This document shows, piece after piece, positions 1 to 15,045 of a DNA stretch of 64,000 nucleotides (positions are counted from its first letter, which is position 1; the number at the start of each line of letters is the position of its first letter). This stretch comes from Chaenocephalus aceratus (Eukaryota > Chordata > Actinopteri > Perciformes > Channichthyidae), in contig CM043807.1 of assembly GCA_023974075.1 (NCBI GenBank), forward strand, positions 8,237,676-8,301,675, read 5' to 3'. Made by a program: the position numbers and the translations under genes. The notes under the pieces were generated by a model. That model did no database searches, was not told the origin of the DNA, and saw nothing but the letters and a program-made list of their open reading frames with translations.

Positions 1-3737
<3,737 letters not shown>

Positions 3738-4773
3738 GGTAAAGAGTGGTTATGTCTCAACTGCCAGATGCAGCGAGCGATGGGCGGTATGGATCCCCCC
3801 GGCATGACGAAGCCCAAACAAGGCTCGGCCCCGCCCTCGCCCCAGAGACAGGGGCCTGGCAAGCCTGGCAAGCTGCTGATAAGGCAGCAGAGTACCTCCG
3901 ACCAAGGGTTAACACCTCCGACCACACCCAGGCAGAAATCCCCTACCTCTCCTGGGCCGCTTTCCCCGGGCTCCTCGTTGGGAGGGTCCCCAAAGATCGA
4001 CCCCAAGACGGGCCGTCCCATTCAGACCAAGCCCAGTCCCCAGCAGTCTCCAGCTAAAGCCAAGCAGGAGTCCAGCTTCTTCGGGGGTTTTGGAGGTATC
4101 AGTCTGGGAGGCTTAACAGATACCAAACCTGCGGGTGCTTCTCAAGCTACCGAGTCTGTTACAGGGAAACTGTTTGGAGGGTTTGGCGGTTTGAAGGATT
4201 CACCGAAGCCTCAAGCGCAGACTGCCCCAAAGCAGGAGGAGTCGGTGGCTGGGAAGTTGTTTGGAGGTTTTGGAGGGTTGACAGAATCAGCTAAACCTCC
4301 CGCTGCTGCTTCTCAGATGTTCAGTTTTGGTTCTTCACTCTTGAGTTCAGCCACCAATATCGTCTCTGGAGAGGAAGAGAAGAAGCCGGCAGTATCTCCG
4401 CGTGGGTCGCCACCAGACTCTGGACCAGGTTCCCCTATGGATTCTGAGCCTGGTTCACCACCTGACTCCCCCTTCTCTGCTCCTGGGTCGCCTCCTGATT
4501 CGGACTCTGCTCCTGACACTCCACCTGCTAAGTCCAAGAAACCCCTCAGAACCCTTTCTGTGGAGCAGGGGGAGAAGGGGCCAGCAGCTGAACCAGCACC
4601 TGCCCCTGAACCAGCACCGGCCCCTGACCCAACTACCAAGGAGAGCTGCCCTCTCTGTAAGACTGAGTCTGAACGTCGGATCAGCAGACGCCCCGAACTA
4701 CAGCTTCTGCACCGAGTGCAAGAAGACAGTTTGCAACCTTTGTGGATTTAATCCTACTCCCCATTTAGGAGAG
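3738..4773 (+). CDS. pclo: piccolo exon: end of zinc finger 1, GKLFGGFGG linker, most of zinc finger 2 (carries a 1-nt frameshift)
   Basis: The exon opens with GKEWLCLNCQ, supplying the last Cys pair of zinc finger 1 (3753-3764). The linker is Pro/Ser-rich and contains the module GKLFGGFGG twice (around 4165 and 4250), plus a related FFGGFGGISLGG (around 4080) and a FSFGSSLLSSATNIVS stretch related to mammalian LFGFGASIFSQASNLIS. Zinc finger 2 begins with CPLCKTE at 4647-4667; then the frame breaks. The expected LNVGS, CTEC, CNLC and GFNPTPHLGE follow only in the +1 frame, implying one surplus base at 4668-4670. Without correction the protein would stop at 4749-4751. The donor GAG|gtaaga at 4774 is in phase 0 in the shifted frame and joins properly to KEWLCLNCQ at 21431. 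Confidence 0.93.
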
Positions 4774-7700
4774 GTAAGAACTTCCTTTCTCTTAAGCTTC
4801 CTGTGCCTTCAGCACTCTGCACCTACGAGTAATTTATGCAATCTGTCGTGTATTAATAGAACGCAAACATCCTCTCGATGTTTCATTGAAATAGGTCACC
4901 GTAAAGATACCATCATTAGGATGGGCTCTGTGTTTCCCCCACAAGCACATTGCAAAGTACTCTGAAAGGAGGATAGCGTGTTATTATTTCAACAAAGTAC
5001 ATACATTTACACCAACTTACCGTTGTACACATTTGACTTCAGTACATGTGATCAGTTACGCTGCATTTTAACAGTCTCTACTACCAAGCTTTCTCTAGGG
5101 GAGAGGTCAGCCTGAAGGATACATGAAATAGTTTTGAGTGGACGTCTCATCATCAAAGAGCACTTCCAACAATTGACTCTTAAACTGAATACTAAGCATG
5201 AGTGTTTCTGTTTCAATGTCTGCTTTGTGTGTATTCTTATTTGACCAAATAGAAACACTTTCTTCCCATTGACTATACTTTTATTGTGACATTTGTTATA
5301 TGCTTTTTTGAAGTGTGTAATGCTTGTATGTTTGCTTGCTAGTGTTTGTGTATGAGTGTGTTCTTTGTCTTTGTTTGTCTAATGATGACGTGGAAACCTA
5401 ACACTTTAGGCCGTCTTATCTCCCGAGGTGTGGGGACTGGTTTTCCTGTGTTCCTGTGGTGTTCTGTCTCATATGGAAGTAACACGGTACTTCGCTGAGC
5501 AGATGGCACTATGGTGTAGGATCAGTATATGATGTGAATATAGGCCAAAGAGTGCTTTCGTATGAGTGGGTTTTCAGAATGCAGGCAAAACAGATTTACA
5601 TATGCTAGTCTAAATATTCCATATGAAGTACCTTAGTAATTGTCTGCTTTGTCATTTGATTATGTTTTCTGACATGACCATGTGATTTAGGGTACAGCTT
5701 TATCCTGTATTGAGATATGAAATCACAACTGTGTCAGGTGGTGGTTTCTGTGTGGTGATCTGCTGTGTAGTCCTGGCTCTATTAAGAACCATCTGTAACA
5801 CAGAATATAACTATAGCAAAGCTTAAGACATGTTTATTTTTAAGTGTTATTGAGTACGCATTAAAGGTGCTGGTCAGCTAATTATTTAGTTTGAATTAAT
5901 TCTCTTGTTATTAGAGGCTAGCTTTACCCCCTCTTTTCCTGATGTTGTGCTAAGCTAACGTATCATGTAACTCAATTTCTGAAAATGTCTCACTATTTCT
6001 ATGCCTGTTTGACAAAGACAATCTGGAATATCATTCCTGTGTATGTAAGTGTGTCCTTCCATGCCACATTTCTAATGTATAATCACCAAAATATAACATA
6101 GAAAGATAGAAGTTCTCCCCTGACTCATTGCTAAACTAGCACTCCAAAACAAGATGGCCGCCATAAAGACTACAATTCTTTACGGTCTGTTTCTTTTTCT
6201 GTAACCTTAATTTGCACACGCTTGCTGGTTTAATGAGCAGCTGAACCCCACAATCACTTAATTGAGGCCAAGCATGGGGAAATATGTAATTATGCTGAAA
6301 GAGATGGGCATCCAAGCCACTGATGCTCTAATTGGATATAGATCCTTTCAACACCATGCTGTTTCAAAGCCAGAACTGCCAGCCAGTAAAGAACGATGTT
6401 GTTAAAAATTGATACCGTACAAGAAGGATGAATCATATTTGACTCATCTAGGACTGCATACAGTAAGAATATAATGAGTATAAAACAGTGTTACCTTGTA
6501 AATCCTGGCTGTAGGAGACACACACAACACCTTGGTTGAGTCATCGCCACCCCCCCCTACATACTGTGCCTCGCTTCATTGTCATTGGCTGTCATAATGC
6601 CAGCTGTCAGCAGGGGTTCACTTGCTGACGCATGTGAGTGTGTGTACATGAGTGTGTGTCGGAACTGAGCAGTATGTTTTATAAGCAAGACTGTTGAGAT
6701 TGTGGAGTCTGGGCAGGGGGAATACAGTGTGTGAGACTTTGGGATCCATGTCCTTCCATGGGTAGGGTTAGGGTTCATGCATACCGTATATGTCTGTCAA
6801 CATGCGCGCATGTGTGGGACGTAATCTCTGATGCTTAGAAGGATTTAAAGTACAGTAGGAAGCCAGTCATTTCTATCGAGGCTTGATCCTTGAATCCTCA
6901 TCAATACGAGTCGTGAAAATAGGCTCCTTAGAAAAAAAGCAGTCACCTTCTTTATTTTCGTCTTTCTTTTGTTGAGTTTTCTGTCACCTTTTTTTTTAAT
7001 AATCTTTTTATAATTTCCTTCTGTTTTATGTATTTCATCTTTTTAAGGGCTAGAGGAGACACTCTGGATAGCAGCAGTGTTGTTTGTGCTTATTCTCCTC
7101 TTAGCTGCAGTGTTTCTGTCAGACTCTCCCTTAGTGGTGCTATCCCTTTGCCTTTTTCACAGTCGCTCCTTTTGATGTAGGGAAAGTCTGTCTAGCACGG
7201 CTCAGTGATGTCATGTTGCCCTTATCAGTACTGAGTGTGCTCGTTGGAGAAGTCTTACGTAAAATGGGAGAGGCTCCACTTTGCTATCAAGCACACATGA
7301 AAGAAACTAAGCTAACAGTGTGGGTTGCAAGCTAGATACATCCTGTACCACCTTACACCAAATAATATATATAATAATAATATTAAATAATATCCCATCT
7401 TTCTGACCAAACTCTCTGGAATATGGAGAGTATGGAGAGTATGATCCAATCATAGATACAGTGACTTAGTTAAGAGTTTCGTTTTTCAGTCCTGACATGT
7501 GCCCCATTTTTTTACATCATTTTACATTATGATTCATTTTGAGTTTACAGTCATGTTTTACTCACCAACAGATAATGCTTTGCTGTAATACAGTATATAT
7601 CAAATGGTCTCCTTGGCCTTAATTATTTAACACTGTACTGTATGGCTGAAGAAAATGTTCTGGTTTGCTCATTTGCTGTCTTGGCAAGAATTAAATGTGA

Positions 7701-8054
7701 TAATTAAAACCTTTTTTATGTCTGTAAGCTAAATATGAAGAAGCAGCCGGTTAGCGTAGCTTAGCTTAACATTTTTATGAATCTTTATTGTTTAATTCAT
7801 GGTTTTTATGTTTGATTGTATTTATTCATTTTGTCTTATGTATTTTATTTTATTTTGAACTGCAGAGGGTTATCATTATTTATTTTTTATTATCATACCT
7901 ATGTTACCTCCTTGTGTCCCTTTAATTCATATATTAGGTTTTCAAAAAGGTTTTACCATTTGACCTGAAGAGAATTTATTGCGCTTTAAGCTGCACCTGG
8001 GGTATGAAAAGTGCTATATAAAGCTTTATATTCGTAATAATAATACATAGATAA
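4774..8054 (+). other. pclo: first part of the 16.7-kb pclo intron
   Basis: AT-rich noncoding sequence after the donor at 4774. I recognise no exon, RNA gene or well-bounded repeat here. The segment near 7980-8050 resembles the 3' tail of a retroelement (a gtgctatataaa-type motif followed by TAA-rich sequence), but its limits are unclear. Confidence 0.6.
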
Positions 8055-8391
8055 AGGAATAAGTTGGGTAGGTAAGAATGGAGAAACCAGCTCGAGTGCG
8101 CTAGAATTTGAAAGTACGCAGCCGAAAAAAATCTGCCCCTTCCTTCAGACTTCCTTACAGAGCCCCTCCTCCAACACACACGAACACGCACATGACCAAT
8201 GAGGGCAAGAGATATTCATCCAGTTATTTTAGCCGGGCCGGCTCAGATGGTTGGTCGTGCTTTTTACAGCGCCACGCCTCATTTATTGTGAAAGCATTTA
8301 ATATATTCATTGCTATCGGGATGTTAAGAGCATTCCATGGAATATAACAAAAAGTGTTTCTGAAGTGAATTACCTACCCCACCTTTAAGGC
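8055..8391. mobile_element. probable MITE (non-autonomous DNA transposon)
   Basis: The left side reads gttgggtaggtaag and the right side ends gaattacctaccccac, imperfect inverted copies of a ggggtaggta core, with a flanking cctttaa at the right. The internal sequence has the look of a dispersed fish repeat. Boundaries are approximate and the superfamily is not assigned. Confidence 0.45.
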
Positions 8392-8407
8392 AAAACATGC
8401 TTATAGT

Positions 8408-10070
8408 CAGGGCTGCACATAACTGGTGCGCAGGTGCGGGAAAAAATTCCCGCTGAAAAAAATTCTTCTGAAGCTTTAGACGAATCTTCCACCGCTTCCA
8501 ACGCTTCTCTGCCCATTGACTTTGAATGGGGATGACGTCACTTTGCCTCACTTTTCGCCGAACTGCATTGTGGGGGAGCGAAGCGAATATTTCCAGGATT
8601 TCCTGGATTCAAAAGTTGAGCAATGTTCAACTTTTGAAGCTGAGCTGGAAGCGCCAGCCAATCAAACACGTTTATGTAAATCTGACAGTAGAAGCGCTAG
8701 CCAATCAAACCGCGTGTAAGCAGGGAGAACCAGACCGCAGTTCATTTCCTCATATTCCAAACGAGAAATTACGGTAGCAAATCACCCGGTTCTTTACGAC
8801 CAGAACTATTAACGGGATACAAACCGGAGGAACCAGGCATGGTGGCAGAGACAGTGGGTGAAACTGGTAGGTTTTCGCCTGTTTGGGGTGTTTATATATA
8901 TATATATATTGCTCGCATAAAATCCCCGGGTTTTTTTGCTTTGTATGTCGGGGGCGGGAGATTCATGTGATTGGTTGTTGGTCGCATTGCTCGCAAAAAA
9001 TCCCCAAGCTGTCAGACACGCCCAGCTCCAAGATTTTCAAGATTTTTGAAAAGCTGCTGTGTGGACGTACCGTTAGTGATGAAAATGGGGGATGTTGGCT
9101 TATCTGGCACCCGCAGCTCTCAGCCAAAATGCTTGGGAGCGAGGGAGGGTGCACCGGTACCAGCGCTGTTGTTATTAGAATCTGGTGCTAGCTGCTCTAA
9201 CGGAAGAAGAAGATGTTTCTACATTACAATAATGTGGAGGGAGAGTCCTCTCCAGTCAGACTGAGGCTGATAACTACAGCTCAGTGAGGTAAAGGACTGA
9301 GTGTTTAGATAGTTCACTTTAGTCTAAGTTATCTCAGTGGGTCTCAAACGTTTTGATCACAATTTATGTAAACACATAATTCCAAGGCACTCCTTTATAA
9401 TTATTGGGATAAACAGGTTTGAAATCATTCCAATGTATACTATAGGACAGAACCAAAAATATCCTTTAAAACTGGAAAGATTAAAAAAAATGCATAAATA
9501 TATAAATGTGAAGGTAAAATAAGATACAGGTATGAACAACAAAAATAAAATAAGTTACATTCATTTGTTATTGGCTATGGTAGGTTATTGGTTATGGTCA
9601 CATACTTATTTGATTACATCCACTTGTCTAAGATGACACCAGAGACTTTCGACCCAAAACCAGCTGTTGACTTGCAAGCAGCTAATCACAGACTCAACCA
9701 GAGAGAAAGTAGTAGGCCTACATCATGTCTGACAGAGGAAGACAGTGAGGAGAACAGTCAGGAGAACAGTGAGGAGAACAGTGAGGAGAACAGAGAGGAA
9801 GACAGTGAGGAGAACAGTCAGGAGGGTAGTGATGACAGCTTGTAGGATTACCGGTCGTGCTAATGATGTCTTGTGTTCACCTCTGCATGTGTCTGTGTCA
9901 CCTCTGCATGTGTGTTCTGTGTTCACCTCTGCATGTGTGTTCAGCGCGTGTGTCTGGCAAATAAAGACCCCCTCAAAAGTTACGGTTTATTTCATTTTAA
10001 GGATGAGCACCAAGCAACATCTCCAGGTGCTCCTTTGAGAACCAGGGCAAAACAGTTATGTGCACCCCTG
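8408..10070. mobile_element. non-autonomous hAT-type DNA transposon, 1.66 kb
   Basis: The left end is CAGGGCTGCACATAACTG and the right end CAGTTATGTGCACCCCTG, nearly perfect terminal inverted repeats starting CAGGG as in hAT elements. The flanks are cttatagt (8400-8407) and gttatagt (10071-10078), an 8-bp target duplication with one mismatch. No intact transposase is visible. An 85-codon open frame at 9588-9845 ends in a Glu/Asn/Ser-rich repeat; I cannot assign it a function. Confidence 0.8.
9738..9834 (+). repeat. short tandem repeat of a 12-15-bp GAGGAGAACAGT-type unit
   Basis: About seven imperfect units of gaggagaacagt and gaggaagacagt in tandem, inside the 1.66-kb hAT-type element. They encode EENS/EEDS units in the open frame that ends at 9845. 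Confidence 0.8.
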
Positions 10071-10334
10071 GTTATAGTAACGTGTGTTTCGAATGACGAG
10101 ATCTCAGTTAATTCAATGTGTTCAATGTGTGTTGGTGCTTGCATGTTTTCGATGTTTAGACCCATGACTTGCAGCTCACATCTCTGAGGCTTGTTACGCC
10201 CACTCCCTACGTGGTGTTCCCTGTGTCTTCCTCCCTCATTGTTATTCTGTGGCCGTGTTGAAAGAATCACACTACCTTGCCACAGTCTGGATCCTCCTGA
10301 GTCTATACTGGCAGAAAAAGGCATACTTAGAATA

Positions 10335-10676
10335 TAGAATTGAATCGGAGGGATGACACCCCTCTTTAATGGTCACACATGCAGAGCACACAGCACACAC
10401 AGGGAAATGTGGCCTCTGCATTTAACCCATCCTAGTACCAGGAGTCTAGTACTAGCAGCTATTGCACAGCGCCCGGGGAGCAATGCGAGTGGGGGGGGAA
10501 GGGGGGTGTCCGGTGTCCGGTGCCTTGCTCAAGCGCACCACGGCAGGGCCCAGGAGGTGAACTGGGACCTCTCCAAGTAGCAGTCCACACTCCATATATG
10601 GTCTGTTCGGGGACTTGAACCGGCAACTCTACGGCTCACAGTCCAAGCCCCTACTGACTGTGCCACTGTCGGACAA
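10335..10676 (-). mobile_element. tRNA-derived SINE, minus strand
   Basis: Read on the minus strand, the 5' part contains an A-box-like GTGGCACAGTCAGTAGGGG near 10665 and a B-box GGTTCAAGTCC at 10611-10621, as in a tRNA-derived promoter. The body (cctctgcatttaacccatcc, gtgccttgctcaag) matches a repeat I know to be common in fish genomes. It is not a tRNA gene, because no cloverleaf closes and the body continues for about 340 bp. Confidence 0.75.
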
Positions 10677-11009
10677 CTTCACAGTCATACATGCAATACA
10701 CACATGTGTACACAAACAGCCTAATTCACACACACATGAAGTCAAGGCTCTAAAAAAGCTCAGCCTGGCATTGTTTGTTTTTCTCGTTACATAATCTGTC
10801 CCATCTTGCAAATGCAATCCAAATGTGATTGGTTTTGTGATTCATGTGTGTAATCCCGGCTGGTCTGTATCTGACACCATACGGTCCAGTTGCCTCACAG
10901 CTTTGCCATCACTTGCCCATGAGGCGGAAGTGTACACAAATAGCCACAAAAGAGTCACAAAGGGGAGAACACAAGCATCTGTGGGGCAGCTCTCTCTCTC
11001 TCTCCCTCT

Positions 11010-11175
11010 CTCTGTTCGGATCAGGGGGGCACAGGTTCAAACCCCACTGCAGTCAGCATGTCGTTGTGTCCCTGAGACACTTCACCCCAAAGTGCTCCTG
11101 TGGGGATTGCCCACAGTATTGAGTATGTAAGTCGCTTTGGATAAAAGCGTCTAACAAGTAACATGTAATGTAAAC
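11010..11175 (+). mobile_element. SINE fragment with B-box and LINE-like 3' tail
   Basis: Contains a B-box-like ggttcaaacccc (11033-11044), then the typical fish retroposon tail aagtcgctttggataaaagc with a terminal gtaacatgtaatgtaa repeat. The 5' tRNA-like part is degraded next to a CT-rich run at 10990-11010. Confidence 0.7.
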
Positions 11176-11220
11176 ACATGTAACGTCACTTAGACAAAGG
11201 CACTGTTTACCAAACAAATC

Positions 11221-11734
11221 TTTAAAGGTCCCCTATTGTACTCTTTTTCCACAATATATTATAGGACTCAGATATATACAAAACATGTCTCGGAAGTGTT
11301 TGGCTTGAAATACCAAACAGATCGTGCATTGTAGCATCCCATAATCCCCTCTGTTGTCGCACTGTTTCAAAAGTGCTGATTCTGTGTCTGTTGCTTTAAA
11401 TGCTGATGAGCTGCTGCTGGCCACGCCCCTCAGAGAGATGATTGGTTAAAAAAAACACAATGGTGCTCTAGGAGGAGATTCAGGATGATAAGGTGGGCGG
11501 GCCTTACCTTGGTTAGTGATTGGCTAATGGTTACACAAACCAAAAAACCATTGTGACATCACAAAGTGACCAGAATCTGATCTGCTCATTTTAGGTTTTA
11601 CATAAATGGATCAGGACAAAAAGAGAGAGAATCTTTTTCCTGAAACTTTCAGAATGTCTTTACACAGAGGGGACACATGTTGATGTATAACAGACATAAA
11701 AAAGTGGATTTTGCTTAATAGGTGACCTTTAAAA
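11221..11734. mobile_element. MITE with TTTAAAGGTC-type termini
   Basis: The left end is tttaaaggtcccctattgta and the right end cttaataggtgacctttaaa, imperfect inverted repeats. Internal segments (for example ctgtttcaaaagtgctgatt) recur in inverted orientation in the element at 36727-37458, so both belong to one family. Confidence 0.75.
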
Positions 11735-11934
11735 AAAAGACAATGTTGACGGTACATTGTTGATTTAATACATTTGATTAGATTCAACGTTTCAGTTTTT
11801 TAAGTATGTCTGATGGCAATGTTGTTTTCTGTTATATTTTTTCCTTCAAAATTGTATTTTTGTTGCAACTGGCAACCCAGTCCCCCACATGGCCACCTTT
11901 TGAAGGCTTGAAATGGATCGTATTTTTAGCATTA

Positions 11935-11936
<2 letters not shown>

Positions 11937-11996
<60 letters not shown>

Positions 11997-12006
11997 GCGT
12001 GCGTGC
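11937..12006 (+). repeat. (GT)n microsatellite
   Basis: About 70 bp of GT dinucleotides with GC interruptions at the right end. Confidence 0.98.
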
Positions 12007-12445
12007 AATACATTGGTCTGTCTGCTGGAGAAGTGTTCAGTTCATTTACAGTAGTGTGAATGCTGGGACATTTACTGTTAACATCATATATCCTTGCGTT
12101 GGCTGAGTGATTTCACACACAGGGTGAATGAGTAGTCTTGTGTGCCCTATTTACCAGGTCCAGGACCCTGTTCAAGCTGTGACAAGTGGTTTACCATTGT
12201 TTTAGAAATTGCTGTAATTGAAATGAGCCGTCCTCAGGCTCTGCAAACAGCCTCTTCTCTTTCTTTTTAAACGGCTCACCCCGACAGCTCCACTCCATAA
12301 TTAATTTAAATGACTCCTTTCTAATTTTCTGGTGCTTGCAAAGGGCCACATTTTAGCCATTGAGCCCTTAGTGCCAAAAAAGGGTGGGTGGGGAAGAAAG
12401 CCAAGACATCATGTGTGCCAGCACTGAGCCCTGCTTAGACTGATA

Positions 12446-13036
12446 ATACCTCATTCACACCAACTGTGTTTCAGGGCCGGTTTGGAGCTGGAGCTTGAAA
12501 AGCACCGGGTTTTCCTGTTCACACCGCAGCAGAGCAGCCTCTTAGCTCCGGAATCCGGTTCGTTTCAAGCTCCAAAAAACTGTCCGGCTAGAGCAAAAGC
12601 ACCGCATACGTCACGCTTACGTCGAGGCGGGGGCGGGGGCAGAGACAGATTAACTCCTGAACAACAACAAAAAGCCGGCGTGTTATCCAGTTTGTACACA
12701 ACGATGGAGAAACTTAACAAGCAGCAGTGGTCCACTGAAGAGACCAGCTACCTACTGGGAATCTGGTCTTCTGAAGAGGTACAGAGGAAGCTGGAGCACA
12801 ATCGGCCATTGTTGTTGTTGTCGGTGTCAGCTGTGAGGGGTTTCCGCAAGGTTTGGCTTTATAAAGCAGGCACGCAAACGGTTACGTCATGACGCAAACG
12901 ATGACGCAATGACGCAGCACCAGTCGGACTCTGGGCAGTGTGAAAAGAGCCTCCGCTAAACCGAAGAACCGGTTCTGAACCTGAAAAGCTCTAGCACGGA
13001 GCTTGAACCGGAGTTGCGTTGGTGTGAATGAGGTAT
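12446..13036. mobile_element. Harbinger-like non-autonomous DNA transposon with a Myb/SANT-like coding remnant
   Basis: Ends are inverted repeats: ATACCTCATTCACACCAAC on the left and its near complement GTTGCGTTGGTGTGAATGAGGTAT on the right. An open frame at 12482-12892 (+) includes QQWSTEETSYLLGIWSSEEV, which resembles the start of the Myb/SANT-like DNA-binding protein carried by PIF/Harbinger transposons; the rest of that protein and the transposase are missing. The target duplication is not clear, so the superfamily call rests on the SANT-like remnant. Confidence 0.65.
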
Positions 13037-15045
13037 TTGAGGCAGGCAGAGACACTGACACTTGATAACACACACATTTTGGCAGCACCCTCATCTAGTT
13101 TGCACAGGCTGTTGTATTTACATCCTGACTGCTTGCCCCCTGTAGCACAGAGTGACAGCAGAACTTCAGTTTAGAGTTTAAAAAGCAAGTTGGCACTTTG
13201 GATGGAGTGTCTGACTTTGACATCTCCCTAAAAATGTATATTCAATAGGTGCGACCAACAACAAAGCCAGGATTAGGAAATGGCTCTACCTCAAGAAATC
13301 ATTTCCATGCATTAAAACCTGAGAGGAAAATATTTTTTTTTCTCACACCTTTCATCCTTATTGGATAAAAAGGGAATGCAGCCGGAATGCACTTGTTGGA
13401 TTGACAGATAGAAACGATCCTGGTCACAAACTGCCCTTTAAGGTCTCTAAATATACTCATGCATAAAACACAACACTATACTAGAACAAAGTAAGGAAAA
13501 AGCACAGAAAACAGAAGAGACAAGAGAGAATACTGTGACATAAATACAAGTCCGGCAGAGGAGTCAAGACGATAAATAGGGGAGGGGGGGGTGGGGGGTC
13601 ACAAAGGATGTGGGTGCCGGGTAATGCCGCTCTAAGCAGTGCAGACCACGACAACCTGAACATTGTGCTCCGTCGTGACTCACTCCTCTGAGCCACATTA
13701 AGAGCACCTATAGGCAGTAATGACTGTCATTGCAGTAACATGTGATGAAGCAGGAATTGGGATATCATACAGTAGTGTAAGAAGGAAAGCTGTTTTATGT
13801 GGCTGTGTAGGGTTGATTAAAGTCTGTGAGGCAGAGTTGCATGTAACTTGTAAAATCATATGTTATATTTCATGTTAAAATGCCGTAAATGTCAATACAT
13901 GAAATGCAAAATGTTCATATACAACATACAGTATCATGTGGTCCTCTATATGGCTGTGTGTAATGAATGTATACAGCCACATTAATTAACATTCTCTCAT
14001 AATTGCAGTCATACAGTTACATTACTGATGAACCCAAAACATTTGTATGGAAATCAAACACATGTATCAGCAGGTTAGTAAAGTTAATGCTAATGGTGTA
14101 TGAGGCGACTTGTCATTATAATGTTTAATATGGACTGCCAAACCAGCTCTAAGCAGGTGGAACTAATGTTATTTAAGGAAGCATATGTATTGTGATACCT
14201 AGACTCAATATGAAAATATCTATCTTGCTGTATGCAAGCTGTATAAAGGTGCCCGTTATGTACGACACATGCAGACAGATTATGAGGTGGGTTGCAGATA
14301 AACACACACAGCTCCAGACAGGAAGTGCCCTGAAACGAGCGACAATCTCCTTAATCCCTGGGCTCAGAGTAAATAAAGGCTCTGTCTCACACCTCTTGAT
14401 TTGTGTTAGAATCCCTAGACTCATACACACTAACGCACAACTATTTCTCCCTTTTTCACTCAGCTGGCACTTTAATATCAATCCACAATGTAGAAACACA
14501 GTCTGACATTAGTTAAGAGAGAACATGTATTGTACTGTAAGTCATCAGTGAGATTTGAGTTGGGTAAAAGATGGATTTGTTTCCAGAGAATGTTTGCTCA
14601 GATGGCTTTTTGTGGTTTCCTACAGCACTCTGCTTCACTCACATGCATCTAGGATCGGACCAGTACAACCACAGCCCACTAGTGCTGGTAACTAAGCTGC
14701 TGGAGGTTAAAAGTACTTTTCTCAGAGGCTTTTTGAAAGAACAATTTGATTTATTCAACTTACCCCTCTTAGATGTGGCTGCTCATTTTGGGATTGAAGC
14801 CAGCATTATCCTGGCCCAGTGCCCAGTTTTTTCCAGCCTTAAGGCTATCACTGCCAGTGCCCACATAACATTTAGTTTCATGACTCAAACGAGCATTACA
14901 ACACACACGAGCATGGTTCATGTGTAAAGGGCGCATACAGCACATTGAACCGGAGATTGGAACATCTATAAGAGAGAGATATTTATTAGGACAGAGATCT
15001 GTTTTGGCTTGTGAAGGAGCTGATGCTGTGATGTTGCTTGTGCAT
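13037..15045 (+). other. pclo: pclo intron, no recognised element
   Basis: AT-rich intronic sequence. A G-rich run near 13579-13599 could form a quadruplex. The open stretch at 14571-14927 (118 codons, + strand) resembles nothing I can name and lacks exon-like splice context. Confidence 0.55.

Noticed and set aside
10605..11044. tRNA-like B boxes suggesting tRNA genes
   Set aside because: They are followed by SINE bodies and tails and lack a complete cloverleaf.
14571..14927. 118-codon plus-strand open frame
   Set aside because: No recognisable family, no flanking splice sites in a piccolo phase, and composition like the surrounding intron.
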